Positions 6,439 through 6,543 of a DNA stretch of 6,543 bases are shown here, piece by piece; positions within the stretch are counted from its first letter, which is position 1; each line of letters starts with the position of its first letter. This stretch comes from RGIG4608 sp964534905 (lineage in GTDB: Bacteria > Bacillota > Clostridia > Oscillospirales > CAG-272), in contig CAZHPZ010000052.1 of the NCBI GenBank assembly GCA_964534905.1, forward strand, positions 1 through 6,543. The letters run 5' to 3'. Under the pieces are notes generated by a model, which was not told where the DNA came from, did not search any database, and saw only the letters and a program-made list of their open reading frames with translations. Made by a program: the position numbers and the translations under genes.

Positions 6439-6467
6439 TTGAAAAACGAAAGAATATCTGTTATAAT
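6439..6467 (+). promoter_or_regulatory. sigma-A promoter of the SRP RNA gene
   Basis: A -35 TTGAAA (6439-6444), a 17-bp spacer and a perfect -10 TATAAT (6462-6467), with TG one base upstream of the -10 (extended -10). The predicted start is around 6474-6477. The near-consensus sequence suits a highly expressed stable RNA. Its -35 lies only about 18 bp from the -35 of the divergent operon promoter. Confidence 0.85.
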
Positions 6468-6495
6468 AATGATAATTGAAAAGGCCGCGAAATAA

Positions 6496-6543
6496 GGCCA
6501 TACCAGCCGGGGAATTAGCGGAGCCCTGTACCTGAAATCCGCT
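6496..6543 (+). ncRNA. ffs: signal recognition particle RNA, 5' Alu-domain part (cut by the window edge)
   Basis: The sequence aligns without gaps to the start of B. subtilis scRNA as I remember it. It has an xUxCxAG-type opening, then GGGG (6509-6512), TAGCGG (6516-6521), GCCCTGTACCTG (6523-6534) and ATCCGCT (6537-6543). AGCGG (6517-6521) pairs with CCGCT (6539-6543), and the UGU turn is at 6527-6529, as in the SRP Alu domain. This is the long SRP RNA of Bacillota (about 270 nt), which with Ffh targets membrane and secreted proteins to the membrane. Only the first ~48 nt are inside the window. The 5' end is approximate: transcription should begin near 6475, and the B. subtilis precursor is trimmed by RNase III. 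Confidence 0.85.

Overview
The window looks like a piece of a spore-forming-type Bacillota chromosome, most likely a gut-associated Clostridia (Oscillospiraceae, Lachnospiraceae or a relative). Three things suggest this: a UVR-containing ClpC ATPase, a family of signal-less peptidoglycan-binding proteins that I know mainly from Clostridia, and the start of a long SRP RNA with an Alu domain, as in Bacillus and Clostridium. Shine-Dalgarno sites are strong (AAGGAGG types) and the intergenic DNA is AT-rich. All protein genes lie on the minus strand. The only plus-strand gene is the SRP RNA cut off by the right edge.

Read in the direction of transcription (right to left), the layout is as follows. 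A divergent intergenic region (about 6359-6495) holds two back-to-back promoters. One drives the SRP RNA to the right and the other drives a minus-strand gene set. That set is a small transthyretin/carboxypeptidase-regulatory-like protein (5948-6358), a SpoIID-like protein with three peptidoglycan-binding modules (4532-5932), a protein made of two peptidoglycan-binding modules (3997-4530), and clpC (1501-3936). Gaps are 15 nt, 1 nt and 60 nt, and no terminator is visible until a strong hairpin that overlaps the clpC stop codon (1487-1518). The four genes are therefore probably one operon, although clpC could also have its own promoter. A separate unit follows: a MATE-like 12-helix membrane protein (25-1362) with its own good sigma-A promoter and more AT-rich DNA.

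The main biological point is the three-gene wall-binding set. All three proteins carry folds normally found outside the membrane, yet none has a signal peptide or membrane anchor. One explanation is production in the mother cell during sporulation and assembly onto the developing spore. The promoter in front of the operon fits sigma-A, but overlaps a match to the short mother-cell sigma-K pattern. This is a hypothesis, not a demonstrated system. ClpC appears to be a standard ClpP partner, but it sits away from the usual ctsR-mcsA-mcsB neighbours.

No CRISPR array, insertion sequence, tRNA or rRNA gene was seen.
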